A stretch of 64,000 nucleotides of DNA from Desulfuribacillus alkaliarsenatis (GTDB lineage Bacteria; Bacillota; Bacilli; Desulfuribacillales; Desulfuribacillaceae), in NCBI RefSeq assembly GCF_001730225.1, contig NZ_MIJE01000001.1, forward strand, positions 124,001 to 188,000, written 5' to 3'. Of the stretch, positions 1-9,124 are shown piece by piece. A program made the position numbers and the translations under genes. The notes below the pieces were generated by a model that saw nothing but the letters and a program-made list of their open reading frames with translations, was not told the DNA's origin and did no database searches. Numbering within the stretch: the stretch's first letter is position 1; each line of letters begins with the position of its first letter.

Positions 1-372
1 ATAGTACTGATTATTGTCCCTGACAATTTGCCTGATACTATCATGTTCTGCAAATTCTTGCTTTCGGGTTAGTAATTCACCGTCAAAGACGAAGAAACCA
101 CGCTCTATTTCAACTTGTAGCTCTATTTCAGCTTGCGGGGTATCCACATAGTCGAGTACAACCATAGGAATATACATGCCGTTGATATGGTCATCAATCG
201 CAACTTTTATAATATAAGGTCGTGCTAATTGGGAAGCTGTAACAATTAATACAAGTATAAAGGTAATGAAAAAGATAAATCGATACGGCCGCACGTACTT
301 CATAAGTCGGCTCATTAATTTGCCATCATAAGGTTTTCCAAGTCCAGACTCTTCTGAAACGCTATATTTCAT
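1..372 (-). CDS. bmrD: ABC exporter subunit, BmrD/YheH-like, N-terminal 124 residues (cut by window edge)
   Basis: Second half of a heterodimeric multidrug ABC exporter. Reading from an ATG at 372, the visible part has a short cytoplasmic N-terminus, a first membrane helix at about residues 32-52 and then a long polar segment (about residues 60-124) rich in charged residues. Such an extracellular insertion between helices 1 and 2 is known from the BmrD (YheH) partner and is absent from BmrC. The gene starts inside the end of the upstream ABC gene, overlapping it by 11 bases, which indicates coupled translation. The nucleotide-binding domain lies outside the window. The family assignment rests on the partner gene and on this insertion; the exported substrate cannot be told. 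Confidence 0.75.
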   Translation of the reverse strand, partial: MKYSVSEESGLGKPYDGKLMSRLMKYVRPYRFIFFITFILVLIVTASQLARPYIIKVAIDDHINGMYIPMVVLDYVDTPQAEIELQVEIERGFFVFDGELLTRKQEFAEHDSIRQIVRDNNQYY

Positions 373-2140
373 CTTTGTTCACATCCTTTTGGAACAACCC
401 GTCTAGCTGCTGCTCAAGCTGTTGCTGCATATACGTCTGATAATATTTGCCATTTATGCTGAGTAGTTGTTCATGGGTGCCTTGCTCGATAATCTGACCA
501 TCCTCTAGATAGACAATTAAATCCGCATGCTGAACTGTGGAAATACGATGGGCTATTATGATTGTTGTTCGTTCTTGCATAAACTCTTTTAAACGACTAA
601 GGATTCTCTCCTCAGTCTGCGTATCTACAGCGGACAAGCTGTCATCCATGATAAACACCTCAGGGTTTCGCACTATTGCACGGGCCATAGAAATTCGTTG
701 CTTTTGGCCGCCAGAAAGTGTCACCCCACGCTCACCTACAATTGTGTCATAGCCATCAGGAAGCTCTAGAATATTTTCGTGAATATCAGCGATATAAGCT
801 GCTCGTTCCAATTCATTATCGGAAGCCTGGTAGTTGCCAAAGGCAATATTCTCTCTTATGGAAGTTGAAAACAAAAACGAATCCTGCGGTACATAACCAA
901 TATCAGTATTTAATAAGGCTAAAGGAATGTTTAGGATATCTGTGCTACCAATGAACAACGTACTTTTAGGCGGATTATATTGACGGATTAATACATTTAC
1001 AATACTCGATTTTCCACTACCCGTTTTACCTAAAAAGGCAACAGTAGAGCCAGTTGGAATAGTTAAGGAAATATTTTTAAGTACAGGTTCACTGTCTTCC
1101 TTATAAGCAAATGATAAATTACGGAACTCAATATCTTTACCCTTAAGTGAAGTTTGTTGTGCATTTAAATCCTGTACTTCAGGCACTTCATTTAATAAAG
1201 CATTGATTCTTGCTAACGAAGCAGAGCCGCGCTGCAGCATATTATAGACCCAGCCAAAGGCCATCATAGGCCAGGTAAGTAATGCAAGATATCCATAGAA
1301 GGCTACAAAGTCCCCTAAGGAAATTTGGTTATTTAACACCATGATACTGCCGTAGGACAGCACTAATAGGAAGCTCAGGGCTGCAATCAGCTCCACTAAC
1401 GGATCAAATAGGCCCCATATCCTCGTTAAGTGCATATTGCGTTCGAACTTGTTTTTGTTTGCTACCTGGAAGCGCTCCATTTCCCGTTTTTCCTGTGCAA
1501 AGGTTTTAACAACCCTGATGCCAGCGACGTTCTCCTGGGTCACATCCGTTAGAGTGGCGAAGGCTTCCTGTACCCTTTTAAAGCGATTATGGATTACCTT
1601 ACCAAATCGGGTGACAACAAGGGCTAAAAAGGGCATAGGTAATAAGGCTATCAGTGTGAGCTTCCAGCCTACGGTAATAACCATCATAACAACAGTAGCA
1701 GAGCCCAAGATGATAGCGTCTATCGACATAACTATTGCTGGTCCCATAGCCATACGAATTGATTTAATATCGTTGGTAGCATGAGCCATTAGGTCGCCAG
1801 TTTTTCTATAATTGTAAAAGGATGGTGACAGTTTCATGAAATGCTCAACTAGCATATTTCTTAGCTCAAACTCTAGATAACGAGCAGCCCCGTTTATGAA
1901 AAAGCGCCAAAAAAAACGGAAAATAAAGATACCGATGCCTATAGCGATAATCATAAACGCATACTCATGGAGTGCATCACGTGTGATAATCCCTGCTTGC
2001 AAATCGTCAGCAAACCAACCTAATATCTTTGGCAGCAATAGCTGTAGCCCATCGACAATCAAAACAGCAAATATACCTAGTAAGTATCTATGATAATGTT
2101 TTTTGAAAAACCATGTCATGGTTTTAAATTCTTTTAGCAT
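362..2140 (-). CDS. bmrC: ABC exporter subunit with degenerate catalytic site, BmrC/YheI-like
   Basis: 592-residue half-transporter: six membrane helices in the first ~310 residues, then a nucleotide-binding domain. Visible motifs are Walker A GKTGSGKSS, signature LSGGQKQR, and Walker B ending IMDDSLSAVD. The residue after the Walker B aspartate is Asp instead of the catalytic Glu, which is the hallmark of the non-hydrolysing subunit of heterodimeric exporters such as BmrC, LmrC and TM287. The start at 2140 is chosen because AGAGGG stands 7 bases upstream; a longer frame to 2227 has no ribosome site and begins with an implausible cysteine-rich stretch. It overlaps the partner gene downstream. 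Role: ATP-driven export of drugs or lipophilic compounds across the cytoplasmic membrane. Confidence 0.88.
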   Translation of the reverse strand: MLKEFKTMTWFFKKHYHRYLLGIFAVLIVDGLQLLLPKILGWFADDLQAGIITRDALHEYAFMIIAIGIGIFIFRFFWRFFINGAARYLEFELRNMLVEHFMKLSPSFYNYRKTGDLMAHATNDIKSIRMAMGPAIVMSIDAIILGSATVVMMVITVGWKLTLIALLPMPFLALVVTRFGKVIHNRFKRVQEAFATLTDVTQENVAGIRVVKTFAQEKREMERFQVANKNKFERNMHLTRIWGLFDPLVELIAALSFLLVLSYGSIMVLNNQISLGDFVAFYGYLALLTWPMMAFGWVYNMLQRGSASLARINALLNEVPEVQDLNAQQTSLKGKDIEFRNLSFAYKEDSEPVLKNISLTIPTGSTVAFLGKTGSGKSSIVNVLIRQYNPPKSTLFIGSTDILNIPLALLNTDIGYVPQDSFLFSTSIRENIAFGNYQASDNELERAAYIADIHENILELPDGYDTIVGERGVTLSGGQKQRISMARAIVRNPEVFIMDDSLSAVDTQTEERILSRLKEFMQERTTIIIAHRISTVQHADLIVYLEDGQIIEQGTHEQLLSINGKYYQTYMQQQLEQQLDGLFQKDVNKDEI

Positions 2141-2300
2141 GTAATATCCCTCTGTATTCAACGATTCTTCTATTTTAGCACAAAAAGTGGAATCCAGTAA
2201 TAGACAGCATAGACAATAATTTAGCAATGAATCTCGGTGGATTTAAATCTAAAATAGTTATAGATATATTATGTCAACTAAACACTGGGGAGAGACTAGC

Positions 2301-3530
2301 ATGAATGAGAAACTAAAATACTATTTTAAAAGATTTGTTGCAACAGGTGTCGCTGTAGCCGTGATGACGACTATGAGCCCGTTTGTAGAAGCTGCTACAT
2401 ATGAGGTGAATTCTGGAGATTCTTTGTTTTTAATTAGTCAAAGAAATGGAATAACAGTTGAGCAGCTTAAGCTAAGTAATCAATTAACTAGAGATAATAT
2501 TTTTATAGGGGAAACATTGATTATTCCTGAGCAGTATACAGTTACATCTGGCGACACAATATTTCTTCTAGCACAACGTTTCGGAACAACAATGGATACA
2601 ATTATTAAGTTAAACAATTTAAAGACAGATGTATTACAGATTGGACAGGTTCTCTTATTGCCAATTAAAGGACAGGTTTCTAATGAAGTTGTAAAGGATA
2701 CAGTGCAAGAGATAAAATGGGAGACTACTAATTTCTCAGCAAGCTATGATGTAGTTAGGGGAGATTCCCTGTGGTTAATTGCACAAAGGCACAATACGAC
2801 AGTAGCTAAATTAATGGAAGAGAACAATCTCAAAAGCCATCATATATGGGTAGGTCAATCATTAAGAGTTCCAGCGAAAATCACAACTCAGAATCTAGTA
2901 AATAGCCCTAGTAATAGCACAAACCAGCAACAACTTCCAAGAATTACGTATCATGATTATTATGTAAAGTCTGGTGATACTAGCTGGAATATTGCTATAG
3001 ATCATGGAATGCCGTTTTTAGAGTTCTTAACTTTAAATAATTTAAATCAAAATAGCTGGCTAAGAGTCGGACAGAAGGTACAGGTTGCACAATATAACAT
3101 ACCAATCAATAATCCAGACAGACTAGATCGTGGTGCATACATGGATTGGTGGACTGAGGCACAATACGTGTTTCCTATTGGTGCAGTCGCTAAGGTGACA
3201 GATATTCATACTGGCTTAAGCTGGTATACAAAGCGAACTATTGGTGCAAACCATGCAGATGTAGAGCCGTTAACAGCTAGAGATACGCAGATAATGCTAC
3301 AGGTTTGGGGTGGGCAATGGAGCTGGCAGACGAGACCAATCCTTATTGAAATTGATGGTCATCGCTTAGCTGCATCAGCAAGTGCGATGCCACACGATAT
3401 TCAATTTATTACCGATAATAATTTCAATGGACACTATGATATTTACTTTGGTAATAGTACACGACATGTAGACGGTAGAGCTGACCTGAACCATGAACGT
3501 AACGTTCGTTTTGCTGCAGGAATACAATAG
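2301..3530 (+). CDS. secreted protein with four LysM domains and a conserved C-terminal domain
   Basis: 409-residue exported cell-wall protein. An N-terminal signal peptide ends near VEAATYEV (about residue 32). Four LysM repeats follow at about residues 33-77, 79-123, 147-190 and 220-265, each with the typical GDS/GDT-W/L-x-I core, so the protein should bind peptidoglycan. The last ~130 residues form a separate domain with conserved aromatic residues and a His-Asp pattern (PH...GHYDIYF...HVDGRADLNH) that I have no name for; it might be enzymatic. Start 2301 is preceded by GGGGAGAG at 7 bases; a frame ten codons longer has no such site. It stands alone between the exporter and mscS. Spore or wall function is plausible but not shown. 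Confidence 0.85.
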   Translation: MNEKLKYYFKRFVATGVAVAVMTTMSPFVEAATYEVNSGDSLFLISQRNGITVEQLKLSNQLTRDNIFIGETLIIPEQYTVTSGDTIFLLAQRFGTTMDTIIKLNNLKTDVLQIGQVLLLPIKGQVSNEVVKDTVQEIKWETTNFSASYDVVRGDSLWLIAQRHNTTVAKLMEENNLKSHHIWVGQSLRVPAKITTQNLVNSPSNSTNQQQLPRITYHDYYVKSGDTSWNIAIDHGMPFLEFLTLNNLNQNSWLRVGQKVQVAQYNIPINNPDRLDRGAYMDWWTEAQYVFPIGAVAKVTDIHTGLSWYTKRTIGANHADVEPLTARDTQIMLQVWGGQWSWQTRPILIEIDGHRLAASASAMPHDIQFITDNNFNGHYDIYFGNSTRHVDGRADLNHERNVRFAAGIQ

Positions 3531-3559
3531 ATGCATTAAAGCATGATTAATATGATTAA

Positions 3560-3588
3560 TTGACAAAGAAAATACTGATAGGTACAAT
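3560..3588 (+). promoter_or_regulatory. sigma-A type promoter for mscS
   Basis: TTGACA at 3560-3565 and TACAAT at 3583-3588 are separated by 17 bases, close to the vegetative consensus, and lie about 80 bases before the mscS start. Confidence 0.6.
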
Positions 3589-3666
3589 TGGTGCTAACAA
3601 TACTAAAAGCTTAGCCCTTGGCACAAGAGTTTTAGAAAGGTGCTGAGTGGGAAGGGAGAGATAGTT

Positions 3667-4551
3667 TTGGATTTGTTAGATGAACTGTGGATTAGTACCT
3701 ATCAGTATTTCTCTAATGCGGAAATGTGGATTAATATATTCACAATAGCTATAAAAATTATTGTCATTATAGTTGGTGCAAGGATTATAGTTCGTGTAGC
3801 ACGGAGGACAATAGAAGAGCTATTGAAAAAACGTGAGCGTGCACTAGAGAAGCTGCCAAATCGCGATATTCTTTCAGTTGATGATCGTAGAGCTAATACC
3901 ATTTGTAATCTACTATCTAACATAGTAGGCTATGTAGTGTACTTTATCATGGGTTTAATGATTCTATCGCAGTTTTTCGTTGTAACGCCAATCCTTGCAG
4001 GTGCAGGTGTTATTGGACTAGCCGTTGGCTTTGGCGCTCAAAGCTTAGTGAAGGATGTAATAACGGGTTTCTTTATTTTATTTGAGGATCAATTTGCTGT
4101 GGGAGATTTTGTTAAGATTGGTAATTATCAAGGAACTATAATGGATTTCGGTCTGCGTGTAACCAAGATTAAGAATTGGACAGGGGAAATATACATCATA
4201 CCAAATGGCTCTATAGGTGAAGTGACAAATCTATCAAAAGCCGACTCGGTCGCTGCAGTAGACATCAGTATTGCCTATGAAGAAAACATTGGGCATGTTA
4301 AGGCTGTACTAGAGCCTTTATTAGTAATGATTGCTGAAGAGACTGAAGAAATTACAGGTGAGGCTAAGGTGCTTGGAGTTCAGGATTTAGGCGATTCAGA
4401 TGTGGTACTACGTATTACTGCTACATGTAAGCCAGTAACCCATTGGGGTGTCGCCCGCATGCTAAGGGAACGAATTAAGGCAGAGTTTGATAGTAAAGGT
4501 ATTGAGATTCCATATCCTCGACTTGTGACGTATCGTAGAGCCGAAGGATAA
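3667..4551 (+). CDS. mscS: small-conductance mechanosensitive channel, MscS family (YkuT-like)
   Basis: About 294 residues. Pore-forming MscS channel that opens on membrane tension and releases solutes in osmotic downshock. Membrane helices lie at about residues 15-37 and 76-100, followed by the glycine/alanine-rich pore helix GAGVIGLAVGFGAQSLVKD near residue 111 and the beta domain (VGDFVKIGNYQGTIMDFGL). The C-terminal cytoplasmic domain is complete. I chose the TTG at 3667 because AAGGGAGAG ends 6 bases before it; a GTG at 3640 in the same frame would add nine residues and has no spaced ribosome site. Size and layout match the YkuT group of Bacillota rather than long MscK types. Confidence 0.88.
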   Translation: MDLLDELWISTYQYFSNAEMWINIFTIAIKIIVIIVGARIIVRVARRTIEELLKKRERALEKLPNRDILSVDDRRANTICNLLSNIVGYVVYFIMGLMILSQFFVVTPILAGAGVIGLAVGFGAQSLVKDVITGFFILFEDQFAVGDFVKIGNYQGTIMDFGLRVTKIKNWTGEIYIIPNGSIGEVTNLSKADSVAAVDISIAYEENIGHVKAVLEPLLVMIAEETEEITGEAKVLGVQDLGDSDVVLRITATCKPVTHWGVARMLRERIKAEFDSKGIEIPYPRLVTYRRAEG

Positions 4552-4632
4552 TGTATATATTAAACACGTTATTTAGGAATGTTAATTATTTTAAATATTT
4601 GCAGGAAAAATGCTATATATGTCGAAGTATGT

Positions 4633-4660
4633 CCTAGGTAGTATTACCTAGGATTATTTT
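4633..4660 (+). terminator. hairpin after mscS, weak terminator
   Basis: An 8-bp perfect stem (CCTAGGTA / TACCTAGG) with a 4-base loop is followed by a T-rich but interrupted tract. It probably ends mscS transcription, though the stem is not GC-rich. Confidence 0.35.
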
Positions 4661-4726
4661 ATTATACAGAAATTGATTGTGTGCCTAGTAGCAAAACCCA
4701 AGTATGCTAAGGCGGTGGTAATTGGT

Positions 4727-7102
4727 ATGAGATATCTACACTTGAAGTCTATACGATTACAAATGTTGTTATTTATCGTTTTATTAATTCTCTTCCAGTT
4801 TATATTTATTGGATTTGTGACCGATAAAAAACTAAATGAACTACCAGAGTATGTTAATAGTCGATACGAAGAAATAGTATCGGCAAAAGCTGCAGAGGTT
4901 AGTCGAGAGCTTAATGGTTTAATAGAGCAGGTAAATATGGTATCAAACTTATCTTTCGTGAAGGAGATGGACCTTAAAGTAATAGAAGAAAATCTATCAG
5001 AAATAACAAATAATTATAAAACAATAACAGTGGCTACAATAGAGGAACTAGCTCAGAATTCTGATGGTTTATTGATAGAGATTCAAGAACAAAAGAGTTT
5101 TGAAGATATTATGTTGACTTTAGCAGAACATAACTACTATATTACACAACCTTTTTATAGTAGATATGTTGACAACCAGGCTCCGTTAATAGCAATTTTT
5201 CAGGCTGTTAATAGTGGCAACGATGTTGATAACACAGAAGGCATAGTAGGAATAGCTATTGTTGTAATTGAAGTGAATTTTTTGAATGACGTAGTAACAA
5301 GCATACAAGTTAACCAGTCGGAACAAGGGTGGATTATAAATAAGTTTGGTACAGTAATCGTCCATAAAGATGCCAATACACCAATGAACAAATCGGCTTC
5401 TGACATAATCGATATTGATAAAGATAAAGAAGATTTATTAAAGCTAATCTTAAATAATACAGCAGGAACATTTCAACACTATGATGAACAAGGAAATTCG
5501 TTATTAACAATTTATAAAAGTATTGATAATTCACCTGATTGGACATTTATGATAACTTATTTAGAGAAGGATATTTATTCGGAATTGCTAGGGGTTAGAA
5601 GATCAATTCTTTACGCTTTATTAGGTAGCCTAATTCTAGTTGTGACTATGACTATTCTGTACTCGAATAAATTATTAAAGCCGATATTGAACCTAAAAGA
5701 TACATTTAACAAAGCAACAGCTGGAGACTTTGAAGTAAGGGCTGAGGAAAATATTGCTAATGAACTTGGTGATGCTGGAAAAAGCTTCAATATTATGCTA
5801 AAACAAATTAAAGATTTAACCTTTAAAGATTCTATCACTGGGTTAGATAATTACTATAGCTGTATGCTTAAACTCGCAGGCAAGATAAGTAAGTTAAAAA
5901 GAACACATATTACATTATGCATTCTTTTAATATCTTTAGACGATTTTAAGAGGATTAATAGTGTAGCAGGGTATGAAGCTGGCAACTATGTACTTAAGGA
6001 GCTGGCCATTAGATTCTCAAGCAATATCAAAGAAAATGAGATAGTCGCAAGATACTTTGGTGATGAATTCATCGTATTAATAGGTGCAAGAGATAATGAT
6101 GCGCTCCTGGCGAGGATAAATCAGTTTGCGGATCAGTCTACAAATACAATTTCCGCAAATAACAATGACTTTTTAATAAAAATGAGTATAGGTGCAAGTA
6201 TTATACATGATGAAACTGATGTAGATAAGGCTATTAAGGAAGCTATGATTAGCAAATTAAAAGTAAAAGAACTTGGTGGGAACTCCATTATGTTCTACAA
6301 CGATAAATTAAAAGCAGAAGTAAGGGAGCGTCAAGAAATAGAGCGGGCACTTATTTATGGGATAGAAAGGCAGGAGTTTTATTTAAAATACCAACCAGTT
6401 ATAGAAAGTAAATCTCAAAAGATAGTTGCTACTGAAGCCTTATTACGTTGGAAAAGTGAAAAATACAAAAATATTTCCCTAGAAAAAATTATCAATGCAG
6501 CGGAACGGACTGGCTTGATTTTAGACATAGGGAATTGGGCATTAATGGAGGCATGTAAACAGAATAAACTGTGGCAGCAAATGGGCTATTCACCTATGGT
6601 TATAGGTGTTAATGTATCTGCTCTACAACTAGAAGAATTGAATTTTGTTAATAAAGTAAAGGATATACTAGAGGTTACGGGCTTAGATTCTAAGCTCTTA
6701 GAATTAGAAATAACTGAAACTAATATTATGTATAATATTGAACAAAACTTAGCAACTATAAGGAAACTAAAGGGGTTGGGTGTCCGTATAGCTATAGATG
6801 ATTTTGGTACTGGATATTCTTCATTATCCTATCTGTCTAGATTTCCGATAGACACTTTAAAGATAGACCGTGCTTTTACTACTGAAATAGGTAAGGATAA
6901 ACGTTCACAAATGATAGTAGATACAATAATATCTTTAGCCCATACGATGAACTTATATACAAATGCTGAAGGAGTTGAGACTAAGGGACAGTTAGAGTAT
7001 CTAAGAGAAAAAGGCTGTGATTTTATACAAGGCTATCTAATTAGTAAGCCTGTAGGCGCTAATGAAATTATTGAATTATTAGATAAAGATAGAGATAAAT
7101 AA
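4727..7102 (+). CDS. membrane sensor with HAMP, degenerate GGDEF and intact EAL domains
   Basis: 791 residues. Layout: membrane helix near residues 10-30, large extracytoplasmic sensor (about 31-290, Cache-like by position), second helix (about 292-313), HAMP-like linker, GGDEF domain (about 365-525) and EAL domain (about 535-785). The GGDEF signature reads YFGDEF, so the first glycine is replaced by Phe near residue 442, and cyclase activity is doubtful. The EAL domain keeps EALLRW near 570, the NVSALQL and EITE segments and DDFGTGYSSL near 690, so hydrolysis of cyclic di-GMP is likely. AAGGCGGTGG lies 8 bases before the ATG at 4727; an upstream in-frame start has no such site. It is followed after 22 bases by a DUF342 gene, probably in one operon. 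Confidence 0.85.
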   Translation: MRYLHLKSIRLQMLLFIVLLILFQFIFIGFVTDKKLNELPEYVNSRYEEIVSAKAAEVSRELNGLIEQVNMVSNLSFVKEMDLKVIEENLSEITNNYKTITVATIEELAQNSDGLLIEIQEQKSFEDIMLTLAEHNYYITQPFYSRYVDNQAPLIAIFQAVNSGNDVDNTEGIVGIAIVVIEVNFLNDVVTSIQVNQSEQGWIINKFGTVIVHKDANTPMNKSASDIIDIDKDKEDLLKLILNNTAGTFQHYDEQGNSLLTIYKSIDNSPDWTFMITYLEKDIYSELLGVRRSILYALLGSLILVVTMTILYSNKLLKPILNLKDTFNKATAGDFEVRAEENIANELGDAGKSFNIMLKQIKDLTFKDSITGLDNYYSCMLKLAGKISKLKRTHITLCILLISLDDFKRINSVAGYEAGNYVLKELAIRFSSNIKENEIVARYFGDEFIVLIGARDNDALLARINQFADQSTNTISANNNDFLIKMSIGASIIHDETDVDKAIKEAMISKLKVKELGGNSIMFYNDKLKAEVRERQEIERALIYGIERQEFYLKYQPVIESKSQKIVATEALLRWKSEKYKNISLEKIINAAERTGLILDIGNWALMEACKQNKLWQQMGYSPMVIGVNVSALQLEELNFVNKVKDILEVTGLDSKLLELEITETNIMYNIEQNLATIRKLKGLGVRIAIDDFGTGYSSLSYLSRFPIDTLKIDRAFTTEIGKDKRSQMIVDTIISLAHTMNLYTNAEGVETKGQLEYLREKGCDFIQGYLISKPVGANEIIELLDKDRDK

Positions 7103-7124
7103 ATAGCATCGTGGAGAGTGGACA

Positions 7125-9041
7125 ATGAGACCATTAGATGAAGATAAATACTTAGAAGAGCTAATAAAAACCTTAAATATAGATGATTCTGATGTTTGTA
7201 ATCGTGAGTTATTTGAGAATTCGGAAATGACTTTTGAGACTGAGCCTGAAAATATTAGCAGTATTACTAAAACTGTAGATAAGGATGAGGGTACTGTACA
7301 AATTAAAGATGGTAAAATAACCGTTACTAATCCAGTCGGTAATGGGAAATACCCCAAAATAATTCCAACACCAGACATTATTACTACTGTGAACCAAGCT
7401 AGAATCAGGGCTCCTAGAACCGTTAAGGAATCTGATGATATTACCTGGGAAATAAATAATCAAATTAAGGGGTTTGAAATAACTGTATGTGAAGAAAAGC
7501 TGCATGTTTATTTTCAGGTGACACCTGATATATATAGGAAAAAGATTATAGTCGATAGTGGGCCATCTAACGTAATCAAGCTTGAATCTACAGTGATAGA
7601 CTACGACTTTAGCCCGCAAGATATTTACGAGCTAATAGTAGAGGAAATATATAAATTGCAGATAAAGGTTGATGTAAATACAACGTTAATATTAAATGAA
7701 TTATGGCAACCATCTTATGAAAAGGTGCTGATTGCAAAGGGAGTTCCAGTTACTCAGTCAAAAGATAGTTATATTGAAACGTTTTTCTCAACAAAAATTG
7801 AAGAAGTGATTGAAGAAGTTTCGGGGAAGGTTGACTTTAAAAATCGCGTAAAAATACCTTCTGTTAAACAGGGAGATATAGTAGCCAGATTACATCCACC
7901 TGAGGAAGGTGTGGAAGGATATAATGTTTTTGGGAGAATAATAAGGCCTAAGCACCCAAAGAAGCTAAGTGTAAAGCTGAATAAAAATGTCGAAATGAAA
8001 GCAGATGGTACAATTATCGCCCTAAAGTCTGGCAGGCTTTCAATTTCTGGGAATTTAGTAAAGCATATCGATATTTTTGATGTTCATATAGTACATGGTG
8101 ATGTAGATATTAAGAAAGGAAATATTTATTTCACTGGAGATGTAATTGTTTATGGGGACGTTAAAGAAGATATGCGGATTGAATCTATGGGGAATATATG
8201 GGTGTTCGGAAATGTTTTTTATTCTACTTTAGTATCAGCTCAGAGTATTACGATTAGCGGGAACGTTATCAATAGCTATGTATATGGGGGGCATTTTATC
8301 ACTTTTTATAGCCAAGCCTATAGAGTTCTTCAGGACTTAAGTCATTATTTTGAAAAACTATACGAGGTTGCTAACCAGTTAATGACGGAATTAAAAATAC
8401 GAAATCAGGAAATATCGTATACTAAGGTTGTTGCGACCTTGTTAGATGGTAAGTTTAACACAATTATAAAAAGAATCGACGAATATAATGATATTTACAC
8501 TGAGGCGAAGAGACATACAAATATACAAATGGATTTCATGGTTTTATATAAGCTACTATTGCCCTATAGCAGTTATCAAACAACATTAAAATTAGCGAGT
8601 ATTGAAAGTATAAAAACATTAATTTTTGCCCTGAACGAGGGCATTGAAAAAATAAACAACTCTATTAAAGAAGATAGCACTATTTCCACAGGATACAGTT
8701 CTTTCTCTACATTAAAAACAAATGGTGACGTAGTATATGTTGGGAATGGGAGCTACCACTCTTTAGTTTTTGCAGGCAAAGACTGTAAATTTTACAGTCA
8801 AAACTCAGTTATCCGGGGCGGAACTACGGAAGCGATAAAAGATATCATCGCCTCTAAGGTTGGAAATGAGTTAGGGGCTCCTCCATGCTTAACTGCTGGT
8901 CGGACTATATTAGCGAAAGAACTAATAAGTGCAAAAATAAAGATAAAAAATAAATCGGTATTTTATGAGGGTCAACGACTGCGTAACGTAAAATTCTACT
9001 ATGACCACAATGATGATGTAGTAAAATATATTAAAAACTAA
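7125..9041 (+). CDS. DUF342 / FapA-family polymerising beta-helix protein
   Basis: 638 residues, cytoplasmic, no signal peptide. The central part (about residues 255-420) has the short glycine-ending repeats of a right-handed beta-helix (VHGDVDIKKGNIYFTGDV, VYGDVKEDM, GNIWVFGNV), and KQGDIVARLHPPEEGVEGYNVFG is typical of the DUF342/FapA family. The C-terminal third has helical segments followed by another beta part. Family members occur near flagellar, polar or cyclic di-GMP genes, and here it follows a GGDEF-EAL protein in the same direction with GGAGAG before the start. Its molecular role is not known; a scaffold for a signalling or motility structure is an inference. It ends at a strong terminator shared with metQ. 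Confidence 0.8.
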   Translation: MRPLDEDKYLEELIKTLNIDDSDVCNRELFENSEMTFETEPENISSITKTVDKDEGTVQIKDGKITVTNPVGNGKYPKIIPTPDIITTVNQARIRAPRTVKESDDITWEINNQIKGFEITVCEEKLHVYFQVTPDIYRKKIIVDSGPSNVIKLESTVIDYDFSPQDIYELIVEEIYKLQIKVDVNTTLILNELWQPSYEKVLIAKGVPVTQSKDSYIETFFSTKIEEVIEEVSGKVDFKNRVKIPSVKQGDIVARLHPPEEGVEGYNVFGRIIRPKHPKKLSVKLNKNVEMKADGTIIALKSGRLSISGNLVKHIDIFDVHIVHGDVDIKKGNIYFTGDVIVYGDVKEDMRIESMGNIWVFGNVFYSTLVSAQSITISGNVINSYVYGGHFITFYSQAYRVLQDLSHYFEKLYEVANQLMTELKIRNQEISYTKVVATLLDGKFNTIIKRIDEYNDIYTEAKRHTNIQMDFMVLYKLLLPYSSYQTTLKLASIESIKTLIFALNEGIEKINNSIKEDSTISTGYSSFSTLKTNGDVVYVGNGSYHSLVFAGKDCKFYSQNSVIRGGTTEAIKDIIASKVGNELGAPPCLTAGRTILAKELISAKIKIKNKSVFYEGQRLRNVKFYYDHNDDVVKYIKN

Positions 9042-9055
9042 ATAGGCGATAAAAT

Positions 9056-9100
9056 AGATAAGCGTGTGTAAGGATTGATATACCTTACACACGCTTATCT
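9056..9100. terminator. strong bidirectional terminator between DUF342 gene and metQ
   Basis: Perfect 18-bp inverted repeat (9056-9073 and 9083-9100) with a 9-base loop, placed between two converging genes. The inner stem reads AAGCGTGTGTAAGG on the + strand. Confidence 0.75.
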
Positions 9101-9124
9101 TATGCATTGTTTATATTGGAAATC

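Noticed and set aside
4661-4726. Possible cyclic di-GMP riboswitch before the GGDEF-EAL gene
   Set aside because: Words such as GCAAAACCC recall GEMM aptamers, but the paired stems and the conserved core are not there.
7209-7619. 136-codon antisense frame in the DUF342 gene
   Set aside because: Shadow of the DUF342 gene without a start site or protein features.
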